Shown: piece after piece, positions 55,322 through 64,000 of the stretch
How the letters are laid out: every line of letters starts with the position of its first letter
Position numbering within the stretch: position 1 is the stretch's first letter
DNA from: Butyrivibrio sp.
Lineage (GTDB): Bacteria > Bacillota > Clostridia > Lachnospirales > Lachnospiraceae
Direction: 5' to 3'
DNA: 64,000 bases
Assembly: GCF_015056685.1 (NCBI RefSeq)
Contig: NZ_SVFW01000012.1
Span: 17,628 to 81,627 of the forward strand
The notes under the pieces: generated by a model
What the model was told of the DNA's origin: nothing
The model's database searches: none
Seen by the model: only the letters and a program-made list of their open reading frames with translations
Program-made: the position numbers and the translations under genes

Positions 55322-57178
55322 TTATGCTAACAATTCAAAAAAGTATCCCAAAGGAGCATTATCTGTTGTACCAATAATAGCGCCTCTGTCTAATAAGACA
55401 TTTGAACATTCACAACTTGTCTCCGGTAACAAAGCACATGCATGGCACCCTGCATAGTTAAGTGAAGCATACCCTTGATTCTTTGAATCTATGCAAATAG
55501 GATCATTTGAACACCAAGAAGCATTTTCAAGGGCATCCAGCAAAATGTTCCTCATCTTATCAGTTACTCCTTGTCTTGCAAGTCCTCCAAGGCTGCCATC
55601 AGAATCCGATGATGCAGTATAAACCAAAATACCACACATCGAATTATCTCCACTTGGCGCCGAATATATCTTTTCTTTCAATGAAGCTGCAGAATATCCA
55701 CACTGCATTGTCAGCTCACGAATAATTAAATGTGACAATGTATGTAGAAGAATATAGCGCGTATTTCCTTCCTGAATTTTTCTTGAAGCAAAGAAATTAT
55801 CTTTTGCTCGGTTGATTAGTGCCCCATACCTCGCCTCATTCATTCTTTCCCATTTTGAAACTTTGTCTTCGGCCAGGCGGATAAAAATGCCTTCACCGAA
55901 TAGTTCATTTCCTGGGAACCAATCCATTGCTTTTTTGGAGAGAGGCGCTAATTCGCCTTCGCCTGGTGATATTCGCTTGAAACCTCGCAATACCTCGACT
56001 TCCCTTAGCCTTCCGACAATCTTTATCTGACTGATATAATTTCTAAATTCCTCTGGCACATCGGCTTCTATTGTAAGGAAATCCTGATCCGAACAGTCCT
56101 CATCGCAAAGAGCATCATACTCCCCTTTTGCAAGATCACTTAGCTCAATATGCCCATCATCATTGATTCCTAATGCAAAATCTAATTCTCGTAAAAACTG
56201 ATCCTTGTCGCATCGAAACCTGTCTTTGTTGCTATTGAAATAGTATTCAATATTTGCCTTCTTTAGTTCTTCTGGCATTTCTGCGTATTCTGAAAGCTTA
56301 TCAATGTCAGACGCTAGCATTCTTTGGATTCTTGAACTATATGGTGGAATAGTAAGGGCTGAAACTATATCAGGATAATAAACATTATTCGCGCCACGCT
56401 GCAAAACTCTTAATTCTTCTCTGCAACATTCTCCTTTGGGTATTTCAGAGTACCATCCTTTTAGATCTTCCGTTCTTCCAAGCCAAGGCATTGAGCCATA
56501 ACATTTAAATTGATACAATGCCCCTTTATCCATTACGCCTTCTAGAGACTCTTTCGCTCCACATTGGCATTTAATTATTATTCCATCAAGACTACTAGAT
56601 CTTTTCGATATTTCTATACTAAGCTTTGGATTTGCACATCTCCCAGTCTTTCTATGTACCCAAGCATCATAAGGAAAATCTTCCATATGGCCACATGTGC
56701 ATGCAACAACAAATCTTGATGGGATAAGCTTTATCTTTCTCTTCCCTTTACTTTGATAACACATACCGCAGATAGATTCTCTGTTGTAGTCAGTAGAATT
56801 ATTCAATTTCTCTTCAATTTTGTAGTATCTATCCAAAGCCCCGCATTCAGGGCAATAGCAATACTGCGGAAATTTCTCTACTAGTATTCCATTTGTATAT
56901 TTTTTATCCTCTTTTGTTTGAGGCTGAACAAAATACTTTTTCCCTAGAATCCGCTCTAAATTGCGTTCGTGAATCTTCAATTTGTTAAAATTGTATTTCC
57001 CTAACGTGCTTTCCCAATTATCAATTCCAGCTATAATACCACTCATCCTAGGAAAATCTATCAGAGCTCCTGGGCCATATATTGTTATACTCTGTGATTT
57101 CCTAACCTCACCGGCAATTTTAAAATATGATTTTACTGTATTACTATCATTATTCTTGGGTCTTATTTTAAATGCCAT
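55322..57178 (-). CDS. drmB: DrmB-like DISARM protein (DUF1998)
   Basis: 618 residues. Four-Cys zinc sites recur (CYCPECGALDRYYKI, CGMCYQ, ACTCGHMEDFPYDAWVH, CQCGAKESLEGV), then DUF1998-type sequence at the end: RYILLHTLSHLIIRELTMQCGYSAASLKEKIY, GILVYTASSDSDGSLGGLARQG and YAGCHACALLPETSCE. This is the DrmB partner of the DrmA helicase in DISARM phage defence, where DrmA and DrmB form a complex that loads on DNA with a 5' end. Its ATG follows the drmA stop by one base (TGATATG). Confidence 0.9.
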   Translation of the reverse strand: MAFKIRPKNNDSNTVKSYFKIAGEVRKSQSITIYGPGALIDFPRMSGIIAGIDNWESTLGKYNFNKLKIHERNLERILGKKYFVQPQTKEDKKYTNGILVEKFPQYCYCPECGALDRYYKIEEKLNNSTDYNRESICGMCYQSKGKRKIKLIPSRFVVACTCGHMEDFPYDAWVHRKTGRCANPKLSIEISKRSSSLDGIIIKCQCGAKESLEGVMDKGALYQFKCYGSMPWLGRTEDLKGWYSEIPKGECCREELRVLQRGANNVYYPDIVSALTIPPYSSRIQRMLASDIDKLSEYAEMPEELKKANIEYYFNSNKDRFRCDKDQFLRELDFALGINDDGHIELSDLAKGEYDALCDEDCSDQDFLTIEADVPEEFRNYISQIKIVGRLREVEVLRGFKRISPGEGELAPLSKKAMDWFPGNELFGEGIFIRLAEDKVSKWERMNEARYGALINRAKDNFFASRKIQEGNTRYILLHTLSHLIIRELTMQCGYSAASLKEKIYSAPSGDNSMCGILVYTASSDSDGSLGGLARQGVTDKMRNILLDALENASWCSNDPICIDSKNQGYASLNYAGCHACALLPETSCECSNVLLDRGAIIGTTDNAPLGYFFELLA

Positions 57179-57179
57179 A

Positions 57180-60100
57180 TCATTCCCTCGTTATGACTTG
57201 TACTGATGTCTCAACACTTCTCATAGAATTTAGGACTCTAAACCTGCTGTCCTCCTCATAATCTTCAGAGAATAGAGCTTCTTCTTTTTGGAAAGGTACC
57301 TTTCGGTAGGTTAAATCAGGGTTTCTCTTCGCCATACTCTCCCACTCAATCTCAATATCATCAATCTCTTCTTGAACATTCTCAAGCTCATCTGGATCAA
57401 CAGTATTTACATAATCAAAAATGTAAGACTTAACTTCTTGCAATCCAGCTATTCTACGATTGTACTTTCCTGCTGATTTATTATCTGTCAACTCCGGAAT
57501 ATAATACCTGCAAAGCATTATATACAGCGTATGCAATGCCCTATCGCGTGATCTCTCAGCGAAAGGTGTTACGCTCGTTGCCTCGACATACTTATAAAAT
57601 GCTTCATGGTATTGGCAAAATTGCTCAAAATGCGATTTATCACGAGACCGTGAATGATAGTACTGGGTAAACACAAAACCAGGAGTTTCTCTTCCAACTC
57701 TACTTGTTGCCTGAATATACTCGGCAGTAGTTTTGGGTTGACCAACCATAATCATAGAGTTCAATCTAGCTATATCTATACCTACTGAAATCATATTGGA
57801 TGACAAAATGAAATCATAAGGCATTACATCCTTTTTCTTACTGTATTTTATAAGTATGTCTTTTTGAATAATTCTTCCGATATTTTCACTCTTCTCACGA
57901 CTAGTCAGCTCAATATAATTGTCATATCGAATCTGGCCACCCTCAATAGGATACTGATCTTTCAATTTTGTCTCACGAAGATAAGCAAATCTATCCTGGA
58001 CATTATCAATCACCCTCACAATTGCTCCACCAAGCTCTCGAAGGGTATTGAAATAACTTGTGATTGTCCAGAATGAATCTATTATTTCCTCATCATATCC
58101 TAATGATTCAAGATAACGACTCGCATATAATAACGCAGCCATTATTCTAACCATTATCAATGTATTACTTGTACCAGATCCCATGCATCCCATATATAGT
58201 CTTGATGGTTTTTCATCACGAGATGACTTGACTGCAAAGAAAGAATCATCTGCATCAATTCCTTGAGGAGGGAACTGTGTATAATTAGCTCCATACAATG
58301 AATTAATCTGATCTGCTGCATTTTTAATTGTTGCTGTCGATGCTATTACCTTAGCTCTTATCCCTTTATATGTGCACATTCTGCTAAAAGCAGCCTCATA
58401 TATTCCAGTTATAGTTCCTAACGGTCCAGAAATAAGATGAAGTTCATCTTGGATAATAAGTTCAGGAGGCATATCTTTACTATCCCTTCCAAATAGTGAA
58501 AAGGTCTGCTCTCTTTGCGCTACCTGTGCAAACTTATCTACAGTTGCTATTAAAAATGTCGGTCTATACTTATAAATTGATTCATCAATTAAGTGAACTG
58601 GTAGTCCCTGTGAGAATTCACATTTCCTGTTACTACATCTAATATGCATTCTCTTGGCAGACTGATCACAACTGTAGTTTTCTCTCTCCAATGGAGTTCC
58701 ACACCAAGGACACTTCTCAAGCTGTCTTGGATTGCTGCTCTCATTTTCCGGGTCTGAAAAGCCGTCAAGGATCTTCCCTGCCATCTCTATACTATTAGGT
58801 GTTAAAGCTTTTCCTGCCCATAGGCCAATTGATATCTCCTCGCCACCCAATTTATATTTTTTCCGCAATAACTCACACGCACATATCATAGCTGATGCAC
58901 GTTCAAACTGCTGAAATGTCAACAGTCTCAACGTATATCTCATAATGATAGCCACTCCCGAGCCACATGCAGTATTTTTTAGCCTTCTCAAAAAAATAAC
59001 AAATGCAGCAATTCCCAAATAAGCTTCCGTTTTGCCTCCACCTGTTGGAAACCATAATAGATCGACATTTTTCCTCTCTTCTGAAGAAGGCTCCGCAAAA
59101 GAAATTATCTCCTGAAGGAAGAATGCCAACTGGAAAGGATACCATCTAATCATCTCTTCATCTATCTGAAGATTCTTTATACCCAGAGTTTGACGCCTCT
59201 GAAGATACATAGCCTCATTTGCATAAATAAATGCTCTATATATTATGTCATCATTGAAACACTCTATTGATTTAACAATTACATCAAACGTAGCTGCGCA
59301 CTTATCCAAGTTCTCGTTAGCGCATGCTTGGAATTCATTACTTAAAATACCAATTGATTTTCTATTATGATCAATCCATTGCTTATAATCGCTTATCCAT
59401 TCCAAAAGCTCAGCTATTAAATCTTTTTTGCTCAATCCTGACAAGTATTTCATTGACAATACTTTACTGTGCTTATTCTGCGCCGGCATCATAAGATTCA
59501 ATTCATAAAAAGGAAGGATCAGAGTCTTGATCTCAATATCTGTGCCATTCTCATAATAATCAGCTGCACACCCATGACCTGTAACATAGTTTCTATGCTT
59601 TGAATAAAGCATTTCCATCTCAATATTGTCTCTATTCCTATTTATGGATACTGTCTTTCTTATATCCGAAAAGCTATCCTTTTTGCCAGTAACAACTATT
59701 TCAGGTTGAAAAAAAGTATGGTGATTAACCCACGCTCTCGACTCCTTAGGGCTTTGCTTGAAAGTGTTTATTAACGATGCCGTTATAGTTCTACTACCAT
59801 CGGTATAGACCTTATGAACTTGAATTATTAGCTTTAAACCTTCAGATACCTCAAACTCCAACCTTTTCTTAGAAAAAAGCTCGCTAACATTGATAGAAAC
59901 ATTTTTTAATGATATAGGTTGTCTTTTCCATAAAGTCTTCTTACTTTCTTCATCAGTTTTCTCTTCTGCGATATAGTTCGCCGCTGTAACAGAAAACATA
60001 AACTCATTCGCATCATGATTTAATGCAAATGAAATCCCCATGGATGATGGCACTCTTCCATCATCCAGTCCAATGACCTGTTCATCTTCTGCATCTCCTA

Positions 60101-60281
60101 TATCCTCGGCACTTGACCGTTCTAAAGAATACCTACATTCCTGCGGGTATAGTTTCCCCACAACATAGTATGAAATTGGATAATCATTTATAATTTCATC
60201 TTCTGATAACGGCCCCAGCAAATCCTTCTCAAGGATTTCCTTCAAATATCCTCTAGCCTCATAATACTTCGTATAATCCAA
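57180..60281 (-). CDS. drmA: DrmA-like DISARM helicase
   Basis: 1033 residues starting at TTG (LDYTKYYEARGYLKEILEKD), seven bases after AAGGAG and eleven after the upstream stop; the longer frame is rejected. Walker A LWFPTGGGKTEAYLG (about 411), a Cys-rich insertion (CPWCGTPLE, CSNRKC), motif II QDELHLISGPLGTITGIYE (about 612), motif III SATIKNA, and the C-terminal SNMISVGIDIARLNSMIMVGQPKTTAEYIQATSRVGR. These are the hallmarks of DrmA, the SF2 helicase core of DISARM. Together with drmB it should sense or unwind incoming phage DNA. Confidence 0.92.
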   Translation of the reverse strand: MDYTKYYEARGYLKEILEKDLLGPLSEDEIINDYPISYYVVGKLYPQECRYSLERSSAEDIGDAEDEQVIGLDDGRVPSSMGISFALNHDANEFMFSVTAANYIAEEKTDEESKKTLWKRQPISLKNVSINVSELFSKKRLEFEVSEGLKLIIQVHKVYTDGSRTITASLINTFKQSPKESRAWVNHHTFFQPEIVVTGKKDSFSDIRKTVSINRNRDNIEMEMLYSKHRNYVTGHGCAADYYENGTDIEIKTLILPFYELNLMMPAQNKHSKVLSMKYLSGLSKKDLIAELLEWISDYKQWIDHNRKSIGILSNEFQACANENLDKCAATFDVIVKSIECFNDDIIYRAFIYANEAMYLQRRQTLGIKNLQIDEEMIRWYPFQLAFFLQEIISFAEPSSEERKNVDLLWFPTGGGKTEAYLGIAAFVIFLRRLKNTACGSGVAIIMRYTLRLLTFQQFERASAMICACELLRKKYKLGGEEISIGLWAGKALTPNSIEMAGKILDGFSDPENESSNPRQLEKCPWCGTPLERENYSCDQSAKRMHIRCSNRKCEFSQGLPVHLIDESIYKYRPTFLIATVDKFAQVAQREQTFSLFGRDSKDMPPELIIQDELHLISGPLGTITGIYEAAFSRMCTYKGIRAKVIASTATIKNAADQINSLYGANYTQFPPQGIDADDSFFAVKSSRDEKPSRLYMGCMGSGTSNTLIMVRIMAALLYASRYLESLGYDEEIIDSFWTITSYFNTLRELGGAIVRVIDNVQDRFAYLRETKLKDQYPIEGGQIRYDNYIELTSREKSENIGRIIQKDILIKYSKKKDVMPYDFILSSNMISVGIDIARLNSMIMVGQPKTTAEYIQATSRVGRETPGFVFTQYYHSRSRDKSHFEQFCQYHEAFYKYVEATSVTPFAERSRDRALHTLYIMLCRYYIPELTDNKSAGKYNRRIAGLQEVKSYIFDYVNTVDPDELENVQEEIDDIEIEWESMAKRNPDLTYRKVPFQKEEALFSEDYEEDSRFRVLNSMRSVETSVQVITRE

Positions 60282-60292
60282 GACAAATCTCC

Positions 60293-62797
60293 TTAGTAAA
60301 CGTCTGTGTGTCCTGCACCTAAGCCACAAAAATCAACCCAACACCATGCATGTTTATAATCTTCACTTATCTGCGTATGGATTCCTGACACGTATAAATC
60401 TGTTATACGCCTCGGCCATGGCGAATTATAAGGCGTAATTATTGCATCTACGTCCTCTATAAAATCATCTGTAACTTTACCAATAACTCGTTCTCCGCTA
60501 ACAGATATATGCACTATGTTATACATTACACTGCTTGAATACCTGTCCATTACAAGCTTAATCTCATCCCCTTCATGTACATTGCTGATAATATATGCCT
60601 GTATATCCAGAGTATTGAACGAATCTATATTAGCGTCAGAAAGGGCTCTAACCTCTATGGTTTTTAGATTACTTCCATCACCTCTAACCCAGCGCTTTCT
60701 GTTTGTTTTTCTAATAATTTTCATTGAAACATCTGTTGTCGCTAATGAGTTGAAATACAAACCCGTTTTGGGTCTTGTCACAGCAACATACAAAGTCTTT
60801 GCCTCTTCTAAATATTCCTGTATGCTCTTAAATGTTGTAGACTCATTAACTAATCGATTTACAAATTTGCTTTCAACCACAACATTTTCATATTCACGTC
60901 CTTTGGATTTATGTATGTTTGAAACAATAAGTTTTTCATTAGGAATATTTCTAAATATTGGATCATCAACCTTTGATTTCGCAACTGACTTAAGAACTTC
61001 TTCAACCTTTAATACATTGTTTTGACTACCAATCAGCTCTTGTAGTCTTTCCCAAACACTTTCGCAATCAATAGAAATCTTATTTCTACTACATATATCA
61101 ACAAATTCATCGACTGTAATTATTTCCTTTGTGAACAGACTAAACACCTTGCCTATCCAAGCTGACAAATATTCAAATTCGTTATACGCATTTACTACAT
61201 GCTTTATTCCTCTTTTACGAAGATTTGAAGAAGTAGACAATACCTGTGCATTATTTCTGCACATCAAACATACTGTTCCTTCTTCCTTTAGCTCCTTGAT
61301 CATAGAACTGGTTATTTTAGTAGATAATGAGCCTGTTGTAATCTGCGGAATAACCTTTTTCAAAAGAGCAATCGCATCTCTAACTGCAGCTTTCTTTCCT
61401 TCAACTTTAGTATCAAGAATTGCTGTTCTTAATGGCTGTGTCACTTTAATCAAATCTGCACTTTGTCTATGGTTCTTATCAAGTCTATAAAACTCACCAA
61501 CATCAAAGAACTTAGAAAACATGTATTTATAGAACTTGTCAGATTTTAGTTCATATAAAGTGTCGTCATCTGAATAGTCGTATATCGCCTGGCAGGAGTC
61601 TCCCAATACAGTTATACCTACTCCATTTTTTATGCACTCCTCAACCATAGCAATTACAAGATACCCTCGTTCATCTGTAAGATCTTGAATCTCATCCACT
61701 ATCAAGTGCTGACATCCGCCAAATACTTCAGAGCCAAACTTCTTAATTATGCCCGTAGCTTTTCTTATGCTTTCATCATAATTAAGCTTACTAATATCTA
61801 TGTATGTGTAATTAGGTCGATCATGAAAAGCTTCATTTGCCTGACTTATAAGTAGCCAAGAAAACGAATGGAACGTTCTCACGTCTACATTTATGAAAGA
61901 CCTTTCTCCTTCTTCCTCAGAATACTTTTTTATTCTCGCCTTAATTTCATTTACAGCGGCATTAGTAAAACAAAGTACCAGGATGCCTTCAGGATCCACT
62001 TCAAGATCATTCATCATATACATCATTTTTTTCATAAGTGTATATGTTTTACCTGTTCCAGGACCAGCATTTACAAAAGAGTATTGTTCAACAGGCGCTT
62101 GTATAATTTCCTCCTGCGAAACCTCTCTAAATGCCTTAAAGATACTTCCGTACTTTTCTTCATATAACCTAGCCTTATCAATATCCTCGGAGCTTTTTTT
62201 CTTCTTACCGGCTGCTTCTTCATACAGATAATAGTAGGGATCATTATCAGCAATTTCATCAAATCCTGTTTCGCTAGGACTTACTGTATCTGCAGAAAGC
62301 TCTTCCTCAACTTTTTGCTTTATGAATAGTCCAAAAGGATTCTCTTTTGATTCTGATTCATCCAATCCCTGGCCTGTTTTAAGCCATTTTCCCAGCATTT
62401 CATCAGCGTAGGAAACTTCTTTATTATTTATTACTATTTCTTCAAGCAAAGGATAGTAATCATTGTTCTCTGGATATCCATATTCAGCGTCAAGTTTTTT
62501 ATTCTCCGCTTCAATAACAGGATCTATCTTTCTATTAGAAAGCATTACGGAAGCAAAATTGGGGTCCAAAACTCTCACTTGGCTTATATGAGCAGTGTAA
62601 TAATTTGAGTTAAGAGTACCTCTCATTTTGGGGAAATTTCTCAGTTTAATAAGTGCATCGTAATCCATTACTTGGCGGAAAAAGGTAGTGTCGCCTTTGG
62701 TGTCATTAAACTTATTCTTAGCATCTCCGGTATAAAAGCCGCCATAGTTGAATGTGTTTGTTGCAAAAAAAATATTACTCTTCTCCAACTGTGTCAC
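60293..62797 (-). CDS. UvrD-type SF1 helicase in the DISARM-like operon
   Basis: 834 residues. A unique N-terminal region of about 230 residues (FFATNTFNYGGFYTGDAKNK) precedes SF1 motifs: FVNAGPGTGKTYTLMKK (about 241), CFTNAAVNEIKARI, HLIVDEIQDLTDERG, GDSCQAIYDY, DKNHRQSADL, VSNIHKSKGREYENVVVE and LYVAVTRPKTGLYF. No nuclease motif is seen, so it is a helicase or translocase. It starts in the last codons of the Hsp70-like gene (23-bp overlap; GTG or a nearby TTG) and ends just before drmA. Confidence 0.88.
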   Translation of the reverse strand: MTQLEKSNIFFATNTFNYGGFYTGDAKNKFNDTKGDTTFFRQVMDYDALIKLRNFPKMRGTLNSNYYTAHISQVRVLDPNFASVMLSNRKIDPVIEAENKKLDAEYGYPENNDYYPLLEEIVINNKEVSYADEMLGKWLKTGQGLDESESKENPFGLFIKQKVEEELSADTVSPSETGFDEIADNDPYYYLYEEAAGKKKKSSEDIDKARLYEEKYGSIFKAFREVSQEEIIQAPVEQYSFVNAGPGTGKTYTLMKKMMYMMNDLEVDPEGILVLCFTNAAVNEIKARIKKYSEEEGERSFINVDVRTFHSFSWLLISQANEAFHDRPNYTYIDISKLNYDESIRKATGIIKKFGSEVFGGCQHLIVDEIQDLTDERGYLVIAMVEECIKNGVGITVLGDSCQAIYDYSDDDTLYELKSDKFYKYMFSKFFDVGEFYRLDKNHRQSADLIKVTQPLRTAILDTKVEGKKAAVRDAIALLKKVIPQITTGSLSTKITSSMIKELKEEGTVCLMCRNNAQVLSTSSNLRKRGIKHVVNAYNEFEYLSAWIGKVFSLFTKEIITVDEFVDICSRNKISIDCESVWERLQELIGSQNNVLKVEEVLKSVAKSKVDDPIFRNIPNEKLIVSNIHKSKGREYENVVVESKFVNRLVNESTTFKSIQEYLEEAKTLYVAVTRPKTGLYFNSLATTDVSMKIIRKTNRKRWVRGDGSNLKTIEVRALSDANIDSFNTLDIQAYIISNVHEGDEIKLVMDRYSSSVMYNIVHISVSGERVIGKVTDDFIEDVDAIITPYNSPWPRRITDLYVSGIHTQISEDYKHAWCWVDFCGLGAGHTDVY

Positions 62798-63931
62798 CTT
62801 CTATCTGGTAGTAAATGCTGAGTTTATTGTACGTCCACATATAAAGGTAATTTCTCATGAACTCCGTACTTCTAACTCTGAATCTAAATAGCAAATCTGG
62901 ATCAACAAAACATGAAACTTCAAATTGTTCGCTCATGAATCCCTGACCTTCTCTCTCGATCACAACGGGCTCTTCAAAAGTTCGCTTCGAAGGATCCTCA
63001 GCATCAGTAATCAAAAATCTTACCGATTTTTCATCTGTAACAGAAGCAAAATTAATCTTTTTCTCCTTGCATGGAATTCTTTGGCCTTTTCTGAGAAGCG
63101 GATAGAACGTGCCATTACTAAGAATCAGTCCAATATCCTGATTCATACCATAACCGCCTGCAGTATTTGACATACTAACAATTGCTGCACCTTCAGCAAT
63201 ATTCCACATTACTTTCTTTGGATAAATTACTTTTTCTTCACCAAATAATTCTGTAACCTTTTCTCTAAAAGGCTTTAATCTACTTGAACCACCAACACAT
63301 AAAACCGCATCAATATTTGCCTTATTTAGATTTGCCTTTTCTATAGCACGATTTAAGCAATTTATTGCCTCTTTAACGTCTAGTTCTACCAATTGTTCAA
63401 ACAGCTCATATTCTATCGATTCCATGAATACACCACTGTTATCGTAATTTGGGACCATAATGCGTGCTACTTCTGCGCCTTCGCTAAGATCTATTTTTGC
63501 AGCTTCGCTCTTTACAATTAGTCTATCTTTTGACTTTGCATCAACCTGGTTGAATGACTTTGATACGCCCTTTTTAAGGCAATACTTTTTATGCATTTGC
63601 TCAGCTATCTTACGATCTATGTTGTCTCCAGCTAAATTCATGCCATCTGTAGTAATCTCTTCAACACGTCCATCCTCAATATGCAAAATAGCTACATCTA
63701 ATGTTCCACCGCCCCAGTCAAACACTGCTACATTTTTAAACATGCGCATCTGTGGATAATTACTCACAAGTGCAGCAGTAGGCTCACTTATAAAAGTTTC
63801 TATCTCTATTCCAGCATTTTGAGCTGCCTCACGTAGCTTCATCTTCTTTAATGGCGAAAAGCCAACAGGTACCGCCATAACTACACTGTCAGCTTCAATA
63901 TTTTTTCTTGCTATTTCATCTTTTAACCTAA
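62775..63931 (-). CDS. Hsp70/DnaK-like ATPase, 5' end interrupted by an insertion sequence
   Basis: The frame extends past the first ATG (63878) up to the insertion junction near 63931 (FRLKDEIARKNIEADSVV). About 385 residues remain: AVPVGFSPLKKMKLREAAQNAGIEIETFISEPTAALVSNY, VAVFDWGGGTLDVAILHIEDG (phosphate 2), DAVLCVGGSSRLKPFREKV (adenosine), then a beta-rich end without a normal substrate lid. Phosphate 1 and about 120 N-terminal residues are missing, so this copy may be inactive unless the rest is made separately. It begins the operon with the helicase and DrmAB. Confidence 0.85.
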
Positions 63932-64000
63932 AGTCCCGTCATTTTATACCAAGGATTATGTCGGGACAGGTACTCCCATAAGCTCATAGAGCTTACGTTG
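63932..64000 (-). mobile_element. End of an insertion sequence inside the Hsp70-like gene
   Basis: The Hsp70 frame stops at GTCCCGTCATTTTATACC. Beyond it a minus-strand frame ends in QRKLYELMGVPVPT and a TAA (63956-63958), as expected for a transposase C-terminus near an element end. Related strings GTCCCG and CGGGAC occur within the segment. The family cannot be named from 69 bases. Confidence 0.55.

Overview
The window reads as a low-GC Gram-positive chromosome, most likely an anaerobic Lachnospiraceae member (Butyrivibrio-like). This is inferred from strong AGGAGG-type ribosome binding sites, CUT1 sugar-transport genes, a DUF4015 glycosidase-like protein, many zinc-ribbon proteins and a c-di-GMP-I riboswitch. 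It is an accessory-gene region: most genes lie on the minus strand as single genes or short operons, and the gaps are full of gene fragments, dispersed repeats and hairpin arrays. No rRNA or tRNA was seen.

Layout. 0-10 kb: a lipoprotein whose N-terminus lies outside the window, then small enzymes (three GNATs, two ArsC/Spx-like proteins, MazG, DUF523, a Dabb protein, a glutaredoxin-like protein), separated by three families of inverted-repeat arrays. 10-11.7 kb: two secreted proteins sharing a C-terminal Cys/His module, behind a c-di-GMP-I riboswitch and terminator. 11.8-19 kb: rarA and a sugar ABC transporter operon containing a MATE exporter fused to an RsbW-like ATPase domain. 19-28.5 kb: a duplicated array block, a PspC/DUF1232 pair, a glycosidase-like protein, a PBECR4-like nuclease, an HD protein, a YdcF protein and a rhodanese lipoprotein. 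28.6-36.3 kb: a ParE/RelE-Phd module, an AbiE-type pair, an OLD/RecF-like ATPase, and an ADP-ribose group (macrodomain protein plus ADP-ribosylglycohydrolase-SseB). 36.4-39.3 kb: an AraC regulator divergent from a membrane alpha/beta hydrolase. 39.4-50.2 kb: a tightly packed seven-gene operon (M48 protease, TerB-like protein, glycine-zipper protein, two exported proteins, zinc-ribbon Ser/Thr kinase, small protein) next to a three-gene operon with an XRE regulator; both have the same palindrome upstream. 51-55 kb: repeats, gene remnants, an MqsR/MqsA-Panacea pair and an Lrp/AsnC gene. 55.3-64 kb: an operon read Hsp70-like, UvrD-like helicase, DrmA, DrmB, cut at its 5' end by an insertion sequence.

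Most notable: (1) DISARM core genes drmA and drmB linked to an Hsp70-like ATPase and a UvrD helicase, without drmC or a methyltransferase in view; (2) three unrelated families of inverted-repeat units whose variable cores have fixed lengths (20, 21 or 22 nt); (3) the M48/TerB/glycine-zipper/kinase operon. All functional statements come from reading motifs and are not backed by a database search.
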